Below, one piece after another: positions 32,500 through 41,196 of a stretch of DNA of 44,528 nt. Position 1 is the stretch's first letter, and the number at the start of each line of letters is the position of its first letter. Source of the DNA: Pseudomonadota bacterium (GTDB taxonomy: Bacteria; Pseudomonadota; Alphaproteobacteria; Rhizobiales; Pleomorphomonadaceae); NCBI GenBank assembly GCA_018262505.1, contig JAGSYV010000118.1:1-44528 (forward strand). Reading direction: 5' to 3'. Both the position numbers and the translations under genes were made by a program. The notes beneath the pieces are model-generated. The model had not been told where the DNA came from. It made no database searches and worked only from the letters and a program-made list of their open reading frames with translations.

Positions 32500-33981
32500 A
32501 TGGTCGACATTTCCCTCACGAAATCGCTGCGCAGCACCGTCTCGACGCTGAATTGGGTGAGCGATGAGTCCGCAGCGGCCAGTCAGCGCCTGACCACAGG
32601 CGTCAAGGTCCAAACGGCGCTGGACGACCCCAGCACCTATATGTCTGCCAAGAGCCTGTCGCTGCACGCCGCTGCGCTCGACAAGTATCTCGAGCGCCTC
32701 GACCAGGGGCTTGGCGTCATCAATGCCGCCGACAATGGCCTCACTTCCATTACCGACAGCATCAAGACGCTGAAAGGCGTCGTGACGCGAGCTGCCGCCA
32801 GCAAGGACGCCTTCGAGCGCGCCGATCTTGCCAAGGAATACAATACCATCCTCGACAAGATCGTCGATACGGCCAAGGATTCCTCCTATAACGGCAAGAA
32901 CCTGCTGCTCGGTCAGGGCAACGACCTGACGCTCTATCTTTCCGCCGACCAGAACGAATCCGTCACCATCAACGCGGTGGACTTTACCGACCTTCTCAAT
33001 ACGCTCGGCCTCAAGAAGCTCGACGAAGGCAAGCTCGCCACCTACGAAACGAAGCTGACCGATGGCGGCGCACCGGCCACCCCGCTGAAGAGCACAAGCA
33101 AGCTGACCGAGTCCGGCGCTTACGCGGTTGGCGATCAGATCGCCGTCAAGGACGCCACAGGCACCATCATCAGTTCGCTGACTGTCTCCGCCGACACCAC
33201 GGTCGGCAATCTGGTCACCGCCTTCTCTCTGCCCGACAAAGGCCTGCGCGCCACGCTCGGCAGTGACGGCGTGCTGAACATCGAGGCGGCCGACAAGATC
33301 TCGATCGACAGCACCCACACATCCAATGTCGCGACGTCTGCCGGATCGCCGCCATCGGCGACATCGACCCTGACCGACAGCGGGCCACCCGTTGGACCGG
33401 CCACGCCGGCCAGTCTCTTGACGGCGACCGGCCAGTACAAGGCGGGCGACGTCATCTCCATCCGCCAGGGCAGCACCGTTGTCGGCTCGTTGACGGTAGG
33501 GGCTGCCACCACGGTGGGCGATCTCGTGACGGCCCTCAATATTCCCGCCAGCGGTCTCAGCGCCTCGATCGACGCCGCCGGCGTGCTGACCACCAATTCA
33601 ACGTCGGCCGCCTTTACCATCGACAAGGCGAGCACCTCGACCTACGCCGATCTGACGACGGGCAGCGCATCGTCCTGGGTGAAACGGACCGATGCCGAGA
33701 CCGCTCAGCAGACGGTCACCGATGCCCGCCACGCCGCCGAGAAACACGCCACCAACATCGGTGTCGGTCTGACGCTGCTGAAGAGCCGGGCCAACTATGT
33801 GGGCGGCTTCTCCGACATTCTGAGTTCGACAGCGGAATCGATGCGCGCCTCCGACAAGGACGAGGAGGCAGCCATCATGCTGGCGCTCAGCACGCAGCAA
33901 CAGCTGTCCATCAGTTCCTTCTCGATCACCCAAACGGCCGATAGCGGCATCCTCCGCCTGCTCGGCGGCGGAAACAGCTGA
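32500..33981 (+). CDS. Flagellin-like protein 3 with duplicated central module
   Basis: 493 aa. The N-terminal D0/D1 region (MVDISLTKSLRSTVSTLN, RLTTGVKVQTALDDPSTYMSA) and the C-terminus (FSITQTADSGILRLLGG) are flagellin-like but diverged from flagellins 1 and 2. The centre has two copies of a module of about 65 residues (about 203-270 and 307-375) with the pattern Y-x-x-GD-x-I-x-(I/V) ... SLTV-x-A-x-TTVG-(N/D)-LVTA ... G-V-L, resembling the flagellin IN motif. It lies on the opposite strand to the other flagellins, lacks their leader hairpin and is followed by flbT after 22 bp. Confidence 0.88.
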   Translation: MVDISLTKSLRSTVSTLNWVSDESAAASQRLTTGVKVQTALDDPSTYMSAKSLSLHAAALDKYLERLDQGLGVINAADNGLTSITDSIKTLKGVVTRAAASKDAFERADLAKEYNTILDKIVDTAKDSSYNGKNLLLGQGNDLTLYLSADQNESVTINAVDFTDLLNTLGLKKLDEGKLATYETKLTDGGAPATPLKSTSKLTESGAYAVGDQIAVKDATGTIISSLTVSADTTVGNLVTAFSLPDKGLRATLGSDGVLNIEAADKISIDSTHTSNVATSAGSPPSATSTLTDSGPPVGPATPASLLTATGQYKAGDVISIRQGSTVVGSLTVGAATTVGDLVTALNIPASGLSASIDAAGVLTTNSTSAAFTIDKASTSTYADLTTGSASSWVKRTDAETAQQTVTDARHAAEKHATNIGVGLTLLKSRANYVGGFSDILSSTAESMRASDKDEEAAIMLALSTQQQLSISSFSITQTADSGILRLLGGGNS

Positions 33982-34003
33982 CACCCTGATAGGATTTGGC
34001 ACG

Positions 34004-34417
34004 ATGACCCTCAAGGTTGAACTGAAGCCCGGTGAGCGCATCATCATCGGCGAGTCGATGATCACCAATGATGATCAGCGCACGCGTCTCTACATCGAGG
34101 GTAACGCCCCGATTCTCCGCGAAAAAGATATCCTGACCATTGAGTCAGCCAATACGCCGGCCAAGCGAATCTACCTGGCGGTACAGCTGATGTATCTGTC
34201 GCGGGAGATCAACAAGTTCGAAGACAATTACTTCTCGCTCGTCCAGGACATCATGCAGGCGGCGCCGAGTACAATCCCCTTCGTGACGCGGATTAGCAAC
34301 CACATCCTCGCCGACCAGCTCTACAAGGCGCTGAAGGAAGCTCGGGCGCTCATCGAGCACGAAAAGAAGATCTTTGACAGCCTGAAGCCAACGCCGGTCC
34401 CTGCCGAGGGCAAGTAG
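34004..34417 (+). CDS. flbT: Flagellin mRNA regulator FlbT
   Basis: In Caulobacter FlbT binds the 5' leader of flagellin mRNA and promotes its decay until the hook is complete. 137 aa, typical length; LKPGERIIIGESMITND near the N-terminus, RLYIEGNAPILREKDIL, and AVQLMYLSREINKFEDNYFSLV (about 62-83, landmark). Probably co-transcribed with flagellin-like gene 3. Confidence 0.94.
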   Translation: MTLKVELKPGERIIIGESMITNDDQRTRLYIEGNAPILREKDILTIESANTPAKRIYLAVQLMYLSREINKFEDNYFSLVQDIMQAAPSTIPFVTRISNHILADQLYKALKEARALIEHEKKIFDSLKPTPVPAEGK

Positions 34418-34449
34418 AGGGCAAGGCTTGTCGCGCCGCGGATTCAAAG

Positions 34450-34489
34450 AAACCGCCGATCAGATCCATACAATCTGATCGGCGGTTTT
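34450..34489. terminator. Bidirectional terminator, flbT / flgL
   Basis: A perfect 16-bp stem (34450-34465 with 34473-34488, arm core CCGCCGATCAGAT), 7-nt loop, T4 on the right and A-rich sequence on the left, between the converging flbT and flgL genes. Confidence 0.9.
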
Positions 34490-34570
34490 CATTTGGCCAT
34501 CGCTGCCCAAGATTGCCTCGCCCTCCGGAAGCGACGAAGCACGAGCGGCAAGGTCGCCGCGGTCCCGCGG

Positions 34571-36232
34571 TTACTTCATGTAATTGAGCAGGCTGAGATT
34601 GTTGAGCATCATGGACGTTGTGTAGCTCGCGTTCATGCGGGTCTGCAGCGTCAGGATCTGAGCGGTCAGCTCTTCCTTGTTGATGCCCTCGACGCCGTCC
34701 AGCATGACCTGAAGCGTCGTCTTGGAATTGGTCTGGCGATCGGCGGCGCTCTTGGCAACGTTGCCCGACACGGCGATTTCCGTGTGAATGTCGGTCGGCT
34801 TCTGGCTGCCGTCGGCAAAGGCGAGGACGCCGTCGACGCGTGAGGCCAGCGCCGTATAGCGAGACTTCTCCACCTTAAGGTTTTGCTGCCGCTGGGCGTC
34901 GGTCGTGGCGTTGGTGTCGCCCAGCGTGCCGGCCTTGGGGTCGAACTCGGCGATGGTCATGACGGCGAGCGAGCGCACGGTCTGCGCATAGGCGGATTCA
35001 TTGGCGCGGACGCCGTATCCGACCGTGATGTTGCTGTCGACGCGCGCCGTCACGTCATTGCGCGGCGAGGTGGTGGTATCGGTCGGGTCAATCGCCGCGT
35101 TATAGCCGGCATACCAAGCCACCGTATCGGTATCGGTGCCGTCGCGCAGGCCGGTGGCGGTGGCCAGTTGAGTGTCGTTGGTTGGATCGATCACGTCGAC
35201 CCGCTGCGGCTTGCCACCACCGGCCGTGTCAAAAAACGTATCCGCGGCACGCATCATCGACGCGGCCTGGAAGGTTGTCTTCGTCTCGGTCTTGAGGCTC
35301 TCGTTGAGCTGGTTCTGGAAGTTGGTGGCGGTCGCTGCCACGTCGACTGTCGCAGGTGAGCCCGTCTGGGCGATGGTGAACTGGCCCTCGCCCGGCGGAC
35401 TGGTCAGCGTGCCGGTCAGCTTGACCGTGGATTTCGTTCCATCGGGATTCTGAAGCTCGAGTGAGACGCTGTCACCGGCCTGAAGATTGGCGCCGAACTG
35501 AATTCCGTAGGACGTGGTGACCGGTTTGCCGGCGCTGTCGGTGCCGGCGGTCGGCGTCAATTTAATATGCGTCGCGTCGGTGGTCGAGGCCGAAGCGCTG
35601 GAAAGCTTGTAGCCGAACTCCGCCGACGGGGTCGCGCCTTGACGGGTGACGGTGACCGTATCGCCGGCAATCGCGCCTGTGGCGGTTGCAAGGTCGAGCC
35701 GACCGAGCTTGTTGGTGCCGAGGTCCGCCGTGTAGCGTTCCTTCACCACCTTCTGCAGACCATATTTGCCGCTCGTGCCGTAGAGCATGTCATTGGTGCT
35801 GACCACCGGCTTGGTGTCGGTGGTCTTGCCGGACATCAGATAACGGCCGTCGGCCTCGGAATTGAGCAAGCCGATCACCTCATTGAGGGCGATCTTGGCG
35901 CCCTTCTGGCCGGTGGTGGTGCCGGTGGAGTCGATGTTGTAGGTGTTGGGGTCGATGGCGGCGGAGGCCTCGCTCGGAATATCTTCGAGCCGGCCCATGC
36001 CCTTGTCGAGCAGCGAAATGCGCATGTTCAGAACGTCGGTGTTCTGAAGATAACCGTTGATCTCGGAAATCTTCGACCGGAAGCTGATGGACTGCGTGCG
36101 CCCAGAACCGAGCGTTCCGTAGGTGTCCGCCTTCTGCCCGGTGGCAAGCTGGCGCTGCATATCCTCGAGCTGCTGTCGCATGGTCGACAGAAGCGACATG
36201 TTCGAACCGACGAGCACGCTGTTGACCGACAT
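34571..36232 (-). CDS. flgL: Hook-filament junction protein FlgL
   Basis: HAP3, the adaptor between FlgK and the filament. 553 aa: N-terminal D0 (VLVGSNMSLLSTMRQQLEDM, then QLATGQKADTYGTLG) and C-terminal D0 (ELTAQILTLQTRMNASYTTSMM ... LSLLNYMK, landmarks). The long Thr/Ser/Ala-rich middle is larger than in enteric FlgL. Last gene of the flgE-flgK-flgL operon. Its first 205 bp are overlapped by the frameshifted end of flgK. Confidence 0.94.
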   Translation of the reverse strand: MSVNSVLVGSNMSLLSTMRQQLEDMQRQLATGQKADTYGTLGSGRTQSISFRSKISEINGYLQNTDVLNMRISLLDKGMGRLEDIPSEASAAIDPNTYNIDSTGTTTGQKGAKIALNEVIGLLNSEADGRYLMSGKTTDTKPVVSTNDMLYGTSGKYGLQKVVKERYTADLGTNKLGRLDLATATGAIAGDTVTVTRQGATPSAEFGYKLSSASASTTDATHIKLTPTAGTDSAGKPVTTSYGIQFGANLQAGDSVSLELQNPDGTKSTVKLTGTLTSPPGEGQFTIAQTGSPATVDVAATATNFQNQLNESLKTETKTTFQAASMMRAADTFFDTAGGGKPQRVDVIDPTNDTQLATATGLRDGTDTDTVAWYAGYNAAIDPTDTTTSPRNDVTARVDSNITVGYGVRANESAYAQTVRSLAVMTIAEFDPKAGTLGDTNATTDAQRQQNLKVEKSRYTALASRVDGVLAFADGSQKPTDIHTEIAVSGNVAKSAADRQTNSKTTLQVMLDGVEGINKEELTAQILTLQTRMNASYTTSMMLNNLSLLNYMK

Positions 36233-38040
36233 GGCATCCTACCCGTGACTTCGGTGGCCTTTGGCGGCACCGCTTTTACTTGAACGTATTCATCAGAGTG
36301 TCCATCAGCTCCTGCGCCACGGAGGCCGTCGGCGACGTTTTTAGCGTCCTCGACGATGGCGCCCTGGGTGTTGACCACCTGCGACAGCAAGCCCTCGAAG
36401 GTTCCCTTGAAGGGCGTCGTGGACGAGCCCATGCCGATCGAGGACGAATAGGCATAGACGCGACCGTCGAGCGCATCGAGGATCGCCTGCGGCCGCGTGC
36501 CATCGCCCGACAGCGTCCCGCTGCTGTATTTGACCGTCAGCGAAGGATCGGCCACCACCTTGGGATTGACCGAGATGCGACTGGCAAGACCCGTGATGTT
36601 GTCGGTGCCGTTGGTGAGGCCGGTATAGGCCTTGCCCGTGGAACCATCGATAAACAGGGGATAGGCCTGATAACCGCCCTGCTCGCTCGACGAAATCTCG
36701 CCGCTGACGCTGTTGATGGTGCCATGGCTGGCAGGAACCGTCGTCGCCGCGAGCGTCACCGTGGTGGTGGCACCCGACGTTGCCACCGAGCCGGAGAAGT
36801 CGGTGCTGCCGGTGGCAGTGTTTAGGGCATTGGCGATCTGGGCGCCGACATCGGTGGCGCTGGTCAGGTCGATGCCGACGACCGTATCGCCGGGTTCGGG
36901 CGTGAAGCCGTTGCCGGGGGCGGTGCCGCCCTTGTAGGCAACAAAGGTAATCGCTCCCTTGGTGCCGGAGGCATTGGTATACTCGACCTTGAGGGTATTC
37001 CCCTCCGTCAGGCCGGTGATGTCCATCGTATAGCCGGCGGTGGTGGCTGTCGTGGCGGTAGCCCCGGTGGCCTGCCGCGTCGAGGTGGCCTTCGACAGTG
37101 TCGCGGCAATGGTGTCGAGCTGGGCCTGGGCGTCGACCAGCGTCTCGTCGCGCAACTCCTTGTAGGCGGCGATCTTGCCCGAGCGAATGGCCCCGCTCTT
37201 GAAAAGGTCGATGCCAGAGCCCGAACCGGAACTGATGCGGATGGTGCCGAGCGAGCGCTTGGTGTCGTCCGTGGAATAGACGCGCGAGGCATCGACCACG
37301 CCCTGCTGGTCGAAGCTCAGCGTCACCGGCACATCGTCATAGAGCTGGGTGCCGTCGGTCAGCGAGACGGCAATGGCACCGCCGGGCTGGTCGGTGACGC
37401 GGATGTCCATATATTCGGACAGTTCGTCGACGGCAGCGTCGCGCTTGTCCTGCAAGCCGGCCGTGCTGTTGGAGCCGCCGGCGCCGACGGCGACCACCTG
37501 CTTGTCGAGATCGGCGATGGTCGACAGCAGCGAGTTCACGCGGCTGACGGCATTGGAGATATTGGTCTCGGCCTCCTGGCGCAGCGACTGAACGTCACCC
37601 GACAGCTGGTTGAGACGGCTCACCATGGTCTGGGAGGCCGACACGGCGCTGCCCTGCGTCGCCGTATCGCCCGGCGTCGTCGCCAGCTTCTGCAGCGTGG
37701 TGGTGAAGGCACTATAGACCGAACTCAGCGAACTGCTGCTGTTGGGAGCGCCCCAGTAGCTGTCGAGCGCCGAGAGCGAAGTGACGCGCGTATCGGCATA
37801 GGCCGAGTTGGCCTGCGAGGTGCGCCACTGCTTCTGCACGAGAAGGTTGATCTCGCGCGTGACCTGATTGGCCTCGACACCGTAAACCCGCCCACCGGCG
37901 ACCTGCGCCGTCGAGGACGTCGTCTGACGGCTGTAGCCGGCGCTCTTGGCGTTGGCGATATTGGCCGACGTAACGCCCAGCTGTTGCTGGGTCGTCCTGA
38001 TGCCGGACAGGGCCGTGGAAAGGGCACTCGAAACAGGCAT
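36028..38040 (-). CDS. flgK: Hook-filament junction protein FlgK, C-terminus deleted and frameshifted
   Basis: HAP1. The N-terminal part is complete (MPVSSALSTALSGIRTTQ, then ANIANAKSAGYSR) and the body reads normally to GLLSQVVNTQGAIVEDAKN, then VADGL, near residue 580. There the frame runs into non-FlgK sequence to a stop at 36028, inside flgL. In another frame, starting at 36320, the DNA encodes VAQELMDTLMNTFK and a stop at 36276, the natural FlgK end. The 40 or so residues expected between (with the SGVNxDEEMxxLxxLQxxYxANAxV motif) are absent. So a deletion, not a multiple of three, has removed the C-terminal D0 helix. Either the gene is defective or the assembly is wrong here. Confidence 0.85.
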   Translation of the reverse strand: MPVSSALSTALSGIRTTQQQLGVTSANIANAKSAGYSRQTTSSTAQVAGGRVYGVEANQVTREINLLVQKQWRTSQANSAYADTRVTSLSALDSYWGAPNSSSSLSSVYSAFTTTLQKLATTPGDTATQGSAVSASQTMVSRLNQLSGDVQSLRQEAETNISNAVSRVNSLLSTIADLDKQVVAVGAGGSNSTAGLQDKRDAAVDELSEYMDIRVTDQPGGAIAVSLTDGTQLYDDVPVTLSFDQQGVVDASRVYSTDDTKRSLGTIRISSGSGSGIDLFKSGAIRSGKIAAYKELRDETLVDAQAQLDTIAATLSKATSTRQATGATATTATTAGYTMDITGLTEGNTLKVEYTNASGTKGAITFVAYKGGTAPGNGFTPEPGDTVVGIDLTSATDVGAQIANALNTATGSTDFSGSVATSGATTTVTLAATTVPASHGTINSVSGEISSSEQGGYQAYPLFIDGSTGKAYTGLTNGTDNITGLASRISVNPKVVADPSLTVKYSSGTLSGDGTRPQAILDALDGRVYAYSSSIGMGSSTTPFKGTFEGLLSQVVNTQGAIVEDAKNVADGLRGAGADGHSDEYVQVKAVPPKATEVTGRMPCRSTACSSVRTCRFCRPCDSSSRICSASLPPGRRRTPTERSVLGARSPSASGRRFPRSTVIFRTPTF
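36276..36320 (-). pseudogene. flgK: Out-of-frame natural 3' end of flgK
   Basis: Fifteen codons reading VAQELMDTLMNTFK-stop, the expected last residues of FlgK (compare QxMxDTLxNM ends in the family), in a different frame from the upstream flgK sequence. It marks the right border of the deletion. Confidence 0.75.
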
Positions 38041-38117
38041 ATCCGTCTCACGGTGAGAGAACGTCTAGGCTACGGGGAGCGGCCGTCACGCCGAGGGCGC
38101 GGCGGCCACCGAGGGCG

Positions 38118-39995
38118 TCAGCGGATGATCTGCAGGATGTCCGACATCATCTGGTCGGCGGTAGTGATCACCTTGGAATTGGCCGAGAACGCCTGCTGCG
38201 TGACGATCAGCTTGGTGAACTCCTCGGAGATATCCACGTTGGATGCCTCCAGCGCCGAGCTCGAAAGAGTGCCGTCGATCTCGATGGGACTACCGCTCTG
38301 AATAGTCTCGGTATAGGCGCCCCCGTCCTCGGCCTTCAGATAGCTGGCGCCGTTGAAGGCGGCGATCGGGATCTTCCATTTCTGGACCGTCTGACCGTTG
38401 GAATAGTTGTAGCTGATGACGCCGCTGTTATCGTCGATCGACACACCTTCGAAGGCACCGGTCGAATAACCGTCCTGGGTCAACTGGTTGGCTGTGGCGA
38501 GACCGTTCTTGTCCGCGAATTCGGTGGCGCCCATATCGAGCGTCAGCGTACCGAAGTTCTTGCCACCGACCGTCAGGTTATCGACGGCGATAGCCGAGGT
38601 GGCGTCGAGTTGCTTACCACTCTTGTCGAAGAAGAAGCCGGTCGGATCGGCGTTCGTATAGGTCGGCGTCCACGCCGCGGAGCCTGGAACGTTGCCGCCG
38701 CCGTCGTTCACTGCCGTGCGGCCGAGCTTGCCGTTGGTGACGGCCGTATTGGACGAAACCTGCGTCCAGACAGCATCGGTGGTGTTGGAAGCGTCATGGG
38801 TTTCCAGATTGCGATAGAACAGACCCCACTCGCTACGACCAGCATCGGCGCTGGGAGGAATAACATTTGTGCCGGCGACCGCGGTATTGGTCGCACCGAA
38901 GAAATTGGTAACGTTGGCGCCTGCAACCGCGAGTGTATGGGCACCCGCCGCAGACTCAAGGGAGAGGACGCCGGTGGTCGCGTCGACCTTGGCAGTCACG
39001 ACGCCAGCGCCGTAGGCAGCGTCGAGCTGCGTTTGGATCGCCGTAGCGACGTCACTCCTGGTGGTGGCGCCAGTGAAGGCGCCGGCGCCGAAGGTGATGG
39101 TCTGCGCCGCGCCACCGTCCAGCGAGACGGTGAACGACGTGCTGTTGAGTGACGTCAAGCTGCCATTGGCAGGCAAAGCCGAACTACCGGTGACCGTCGC
39201 GCTGGTCGCAGGGGTTGGGCTGCTCGGCACCTCGTCGAATTTTGCCCAACGAAGCTGCACCACGGCCGGCGTGCCCTGCGCGTCGTAAACGGTAACCGTA
39301 CCACCGGAAATCGAGTTGTTCATGAAGTCGGTAACCTGATTACCGACCACCTTTCCTGTTTTGGAAATCGTGTAGCTGATGGGGGCAGCACCGCCCGCCG
39401 GCCAGTTGGGATTGTAGATGTTGGCACCAGCTACCGTCTTGTTGGCGGTAGAATAGGTCGTCACCGGTTCGGTTGGCAGGTTGAGCTTATAGGTGATCTG
39501 CGTCGAAGCCTTGGCGCTCTGCGACGTCTTGTCGATGGTGATCGGCCCCTTCGGATCCTCGCCAACGGCCGGCGTCATGTTGATGCCGATCAGGCTGTAG
39601 CCGGAGCCGTTGCGCAGATAGGTCTGGCCGTTGCGGGAATCGTAATACTGCTCGAAATCGCCGGCGCGCGTATAGCGGGCACCGATGGTATTATCCAGTG
39701 GGTCGGCCGACACCGTGAAGAACCCCGTGCCGTTGATGGCAAGGTGGGTATCCACCTTGGATCCCTGGATGTCACCATCGAGCGTGATGGTCGAGCGCGA
39801 GGAGGCCTGGACGCCACCCGAGGCGACGCGAGCCGGATTGGACGTGTTGGAGCGCACCAGATCGGCGAAACTGGTGTCCTTGCGCTTGAAGCCGGTTGTC
39901 GAGGAGTTGGCGATGTTGCCCGAGATATTCTCAAGGGCGAAGGACTGCGCTCCGAGGCCACCGACGGCCGAATTCATTGCGGATAGGATACCCAT
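38118..39995 (-). CDS. flgE: Flagellar hook protein FlgE
   Basis: Hook subunit, 625 aa, longer than enteric FlgE (about 400) owing to a large central region. Intact ends: MGILSAMNSAVGGLGAQS with ISGNIANSSTTGFKRKDT (about 24-41) and the C-terminal EEFTKLIVTQQAFSANSKVI. The open frame starts earlier (40019), but the ATG at 39993-39995 has AAGGGA upstream and begins the family-typical sequence. First gene of flgE-flgK-flgL under a sigma-54 promoter. Confidence 0.95.
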   Translation of the reverse strand: MGILSAMNSAVGGLGAQSFALENISGNIANSSTTGFKRKDTSFADLVRSNTSNPARVASGGVQASSRSTITLDGDIQGSKVDTHLAINGTGFFTVSADPLDNTIGARYTRAGDFEQYYDSRNGQTYLRNGSGYSLIGINMTPAVGEDPKGPITIDKTSQSAKASTQITYKLNLPTEPVTTYSTANKTVAGANIYNPNWPAGGAAPISYTISKTGKVVGNQVTDFMNNSISGGTVTVYDAQGTPAVVQLRWAKFDEVPSSPTPATSATVTGSSALPANGSLTSLNSTSFTVSLDGGAAQTITFGAGAFTGATTRSDVATAIQTQLDAAYGAGVVTAKVDATTGVLSLESAAGAHTLAVAGANVTNFFGATNTAVAGTNVIPPSADAGRSEWGLFYRNLETHDASNTTDAVWTQVSSNTAVTNGKLGRTAVNDGGGNVPGSAAWTPTYTNADPTGFFFDKSGKQLDATSAIAVDNLTVGGKNFGTLTLDMGATEFADKNGLATANQLTQDGYSTGAFEGVSIDDNSGVISYNYSNGQTVQKWKIPIAAFNGASYLKAEDGGAYTETIQSGSPIEIDGTLSSSALEASNVDISEEFTKLIVTQQAFSANSKVITTADQMMSDILQIIR

Positions 39996-40056
39996 GCTCG
40001 TTTCCCTTACGATCTGCAACGCGGTCGGCCGGGGAGTGGCCGCTACAGACCAAAGG

Positions 40057-40072
40057 GCAATGGGCGTGCCAA
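40057..40072 (-). promoter_or_regulatory. Sigma-54 promoter of flgE-flgK-flgL
   Basis: Minus strand TTGGCACG-CCCA-TTGC, an exact match to the sigma-54 consensus at -24 and -12, about 61 bp upstream of the flgE ATG. The best promoter in the window. Confidence 0.88.
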
Positions 40073-40105
40073 GCGGGGCGCCATTTTTTTCCGTTTGTTT
40101 TCAGG

Positions 40106-40118
40106 AAACAAGCGCTTG
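40106..40118. promoter_or_regulatory. IHF-like site of the flgE promoter
   Basis: AAACAAGCGCTTG differs from WATCAANNNNTTR at one position. It lies 33 bp upstream of the -24 element, between it and the ftr-like palindrome. Confidence 0.35.
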
Positions 40119-40125
40119 GCCTTGA

Positions 40126-40141
40126 TGAACGAATAGTTAAC
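40126..40141. promoter_or_regulatory. CtrA-like box upstream of flgE
   Basis: TGAA-CGAATAG-TTAAC is one base from the CtrA consensus TTAA-N7-TTAAC. Position beside the ftr-like elements repeats the CtrA/ftr pairing seen at flgB/fliO and fliL/flgF. Confidence 0.4.
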
Positions 40142-40145
40142 ATCC

Positions 40146-40182
40146 CGGCAAGGTTCGGCGCGCCCGGCAGGTTTTGCCGGGC
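40146..40182. promoter_or_regulatory. ftr-like palindrome(s) upstream of flgE
   Basis: CGGCAG-GTT-TTGCCG (40165-40179; flanks extend it to an 8-bp GC-rich inverted repeat 40162-40169/40175-40182), with a weaker CGGCAA-N3-TCGGCG at 40146-40160. About 75-110 bp upstream of the flgE -24 element: candidate FlbD enhancer. The hairpin also lies just past the ycjF stop and could end that transcript, but has no T-tract. Confidence 0.5.
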
Positions 40183-40200
40183 CGAACTGGTCACGCAGTC

Positions 40201-41196
40201 CTATTTGGCCCGCCGAGCGCGGATACCGGCCATGATTTCGGAGATCTGCGGCCGCCGTCGTTCGAGGAACGGCAGGGGGCGGCAGACGTCGATGGCGGCA
40301 ATGCCGACACGGGCCGTCAGAAGGCCGTTGATCACCCCTTCGCCGAGGCGCGCCGACAGCTTGGCGGCAAGGCCATGGCCGATCAGCTGTTGCGCGAGGC
40401 CATCGCCGACGGCGATGGAGCCGGTGACCGCAAGGTGGGTCAGAACCAATCGGGTCAGCCGCGCCAGCCCGATGAATCCGGGCCGGCCGCCATAGAGCGC
40501 GGCGAGGCGGCGGATCAGCCCCAGCGTCGCCACCACCACGAAGATGACGTCGACGGCGGCGCGCGGCGACACCGCCGTGACCACCGACACGCGGGCGGCG
40601 GCATCCGACACCAACCGCCGAGCCGCCGCGTCGAGCGGCGCGAGAAGATCGGCCTCGGCCAACACCAGTCGGTCGCGACCGTCGATGACATCATCCACGC
40701 GGGCTTCCGTCGCCCGTCGACCGGGCGCAAGGTCGGACCGATCGGCGTAGAGCGTCATCAGTTCGCCGACGATCGCCTCGGCTTCCGGCCGATCGTCGCG
40801 GACGGCGGCAAGGTCGGCGCGCCGACGCAGGCGATCGATGCGCCTCAACCAGATGAGGCCGGCGATCTCGCGCGCAGCAATGGCGATGACGGCAACCACG
40901 GCAAGGGCGATCAGGGCGATCGCCAGCCAGCCGAGCCAGTCGTCACGGGCGAACAGCTCGCGGACCAACTGGTCGAGCCACAGCCCGATGGCTAGCGACA
41001 GAATGCCGGTGACCGCGCCGAAGAACACGCGCGACCAGGAAAACCGCCGACGGGTCGGCGGCAGAGGCACCGGCAGATCCTCGGTCTCCACCGCTTCCTC
41101 AACAACGACGGTGGCATCCGCCGTGGGCGTCTCGCCGGGGCGGACATGGCTGACGTCGTCGGCCGTCAGATCGAAGGCGGTGGGACGGCGCGTCAT
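40201..41196 (-). CDS. YcjF-like membrane protein (TIGR01620/DUF697 type)
   Basis: 331 aa: a polar N-terminus (about 1-50), two close membrane segments (about 53-75 and 88-112), a charged linker and a C-terminal DUF697-like region with hydrophobic stretches (VDVIFVVVATLGLIRRLAALYGG near 212-234; VTGSIAVGDGL). It pairs with YcjX, overlapping it by 4 nt, as in many proteobacteria. The molecular function is not established; YcjX/YcjF are linked to envelope stress in enterics. Confidence 0.8.
   Translation of the reverse strand: MTRRPTAFDLTADDVSHVRPGETPTADATVVVEEAVETEDLPVPLPPTRRRFSWSRVFFGAVTGILSLAIGLWLDQLVRELFARDDWLGWLAIALIALAVVAVIAIAAREIAGLIWLRRIDRLRRRADLAAVRDDRPEAEAIVGELMTLYADRSDLAPGRRATEARVDDVIDGRDRLVLAEADLLAPLDAAARRLVSDAAARVSVVTAVSPRAAVDVIFVVVATLGLIRRLAALYGGRPGFIGLARLTRLVLTHLAVTGSIAVGDGLAQQLIGHGLAAKLSARLGEGVINGLLTARVGIAAIDVCRPLPFLERRRPQISEIMAGIRARRAK

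Noticed and set aside
36318..36327. Programmed frameshift or intervening sequence as explanation for flgK
   Set aside because: No slippery sequence or inserted element is visible, and a whole conserved segment is absent, so a simple deletion (or assembly fault) explains it better.
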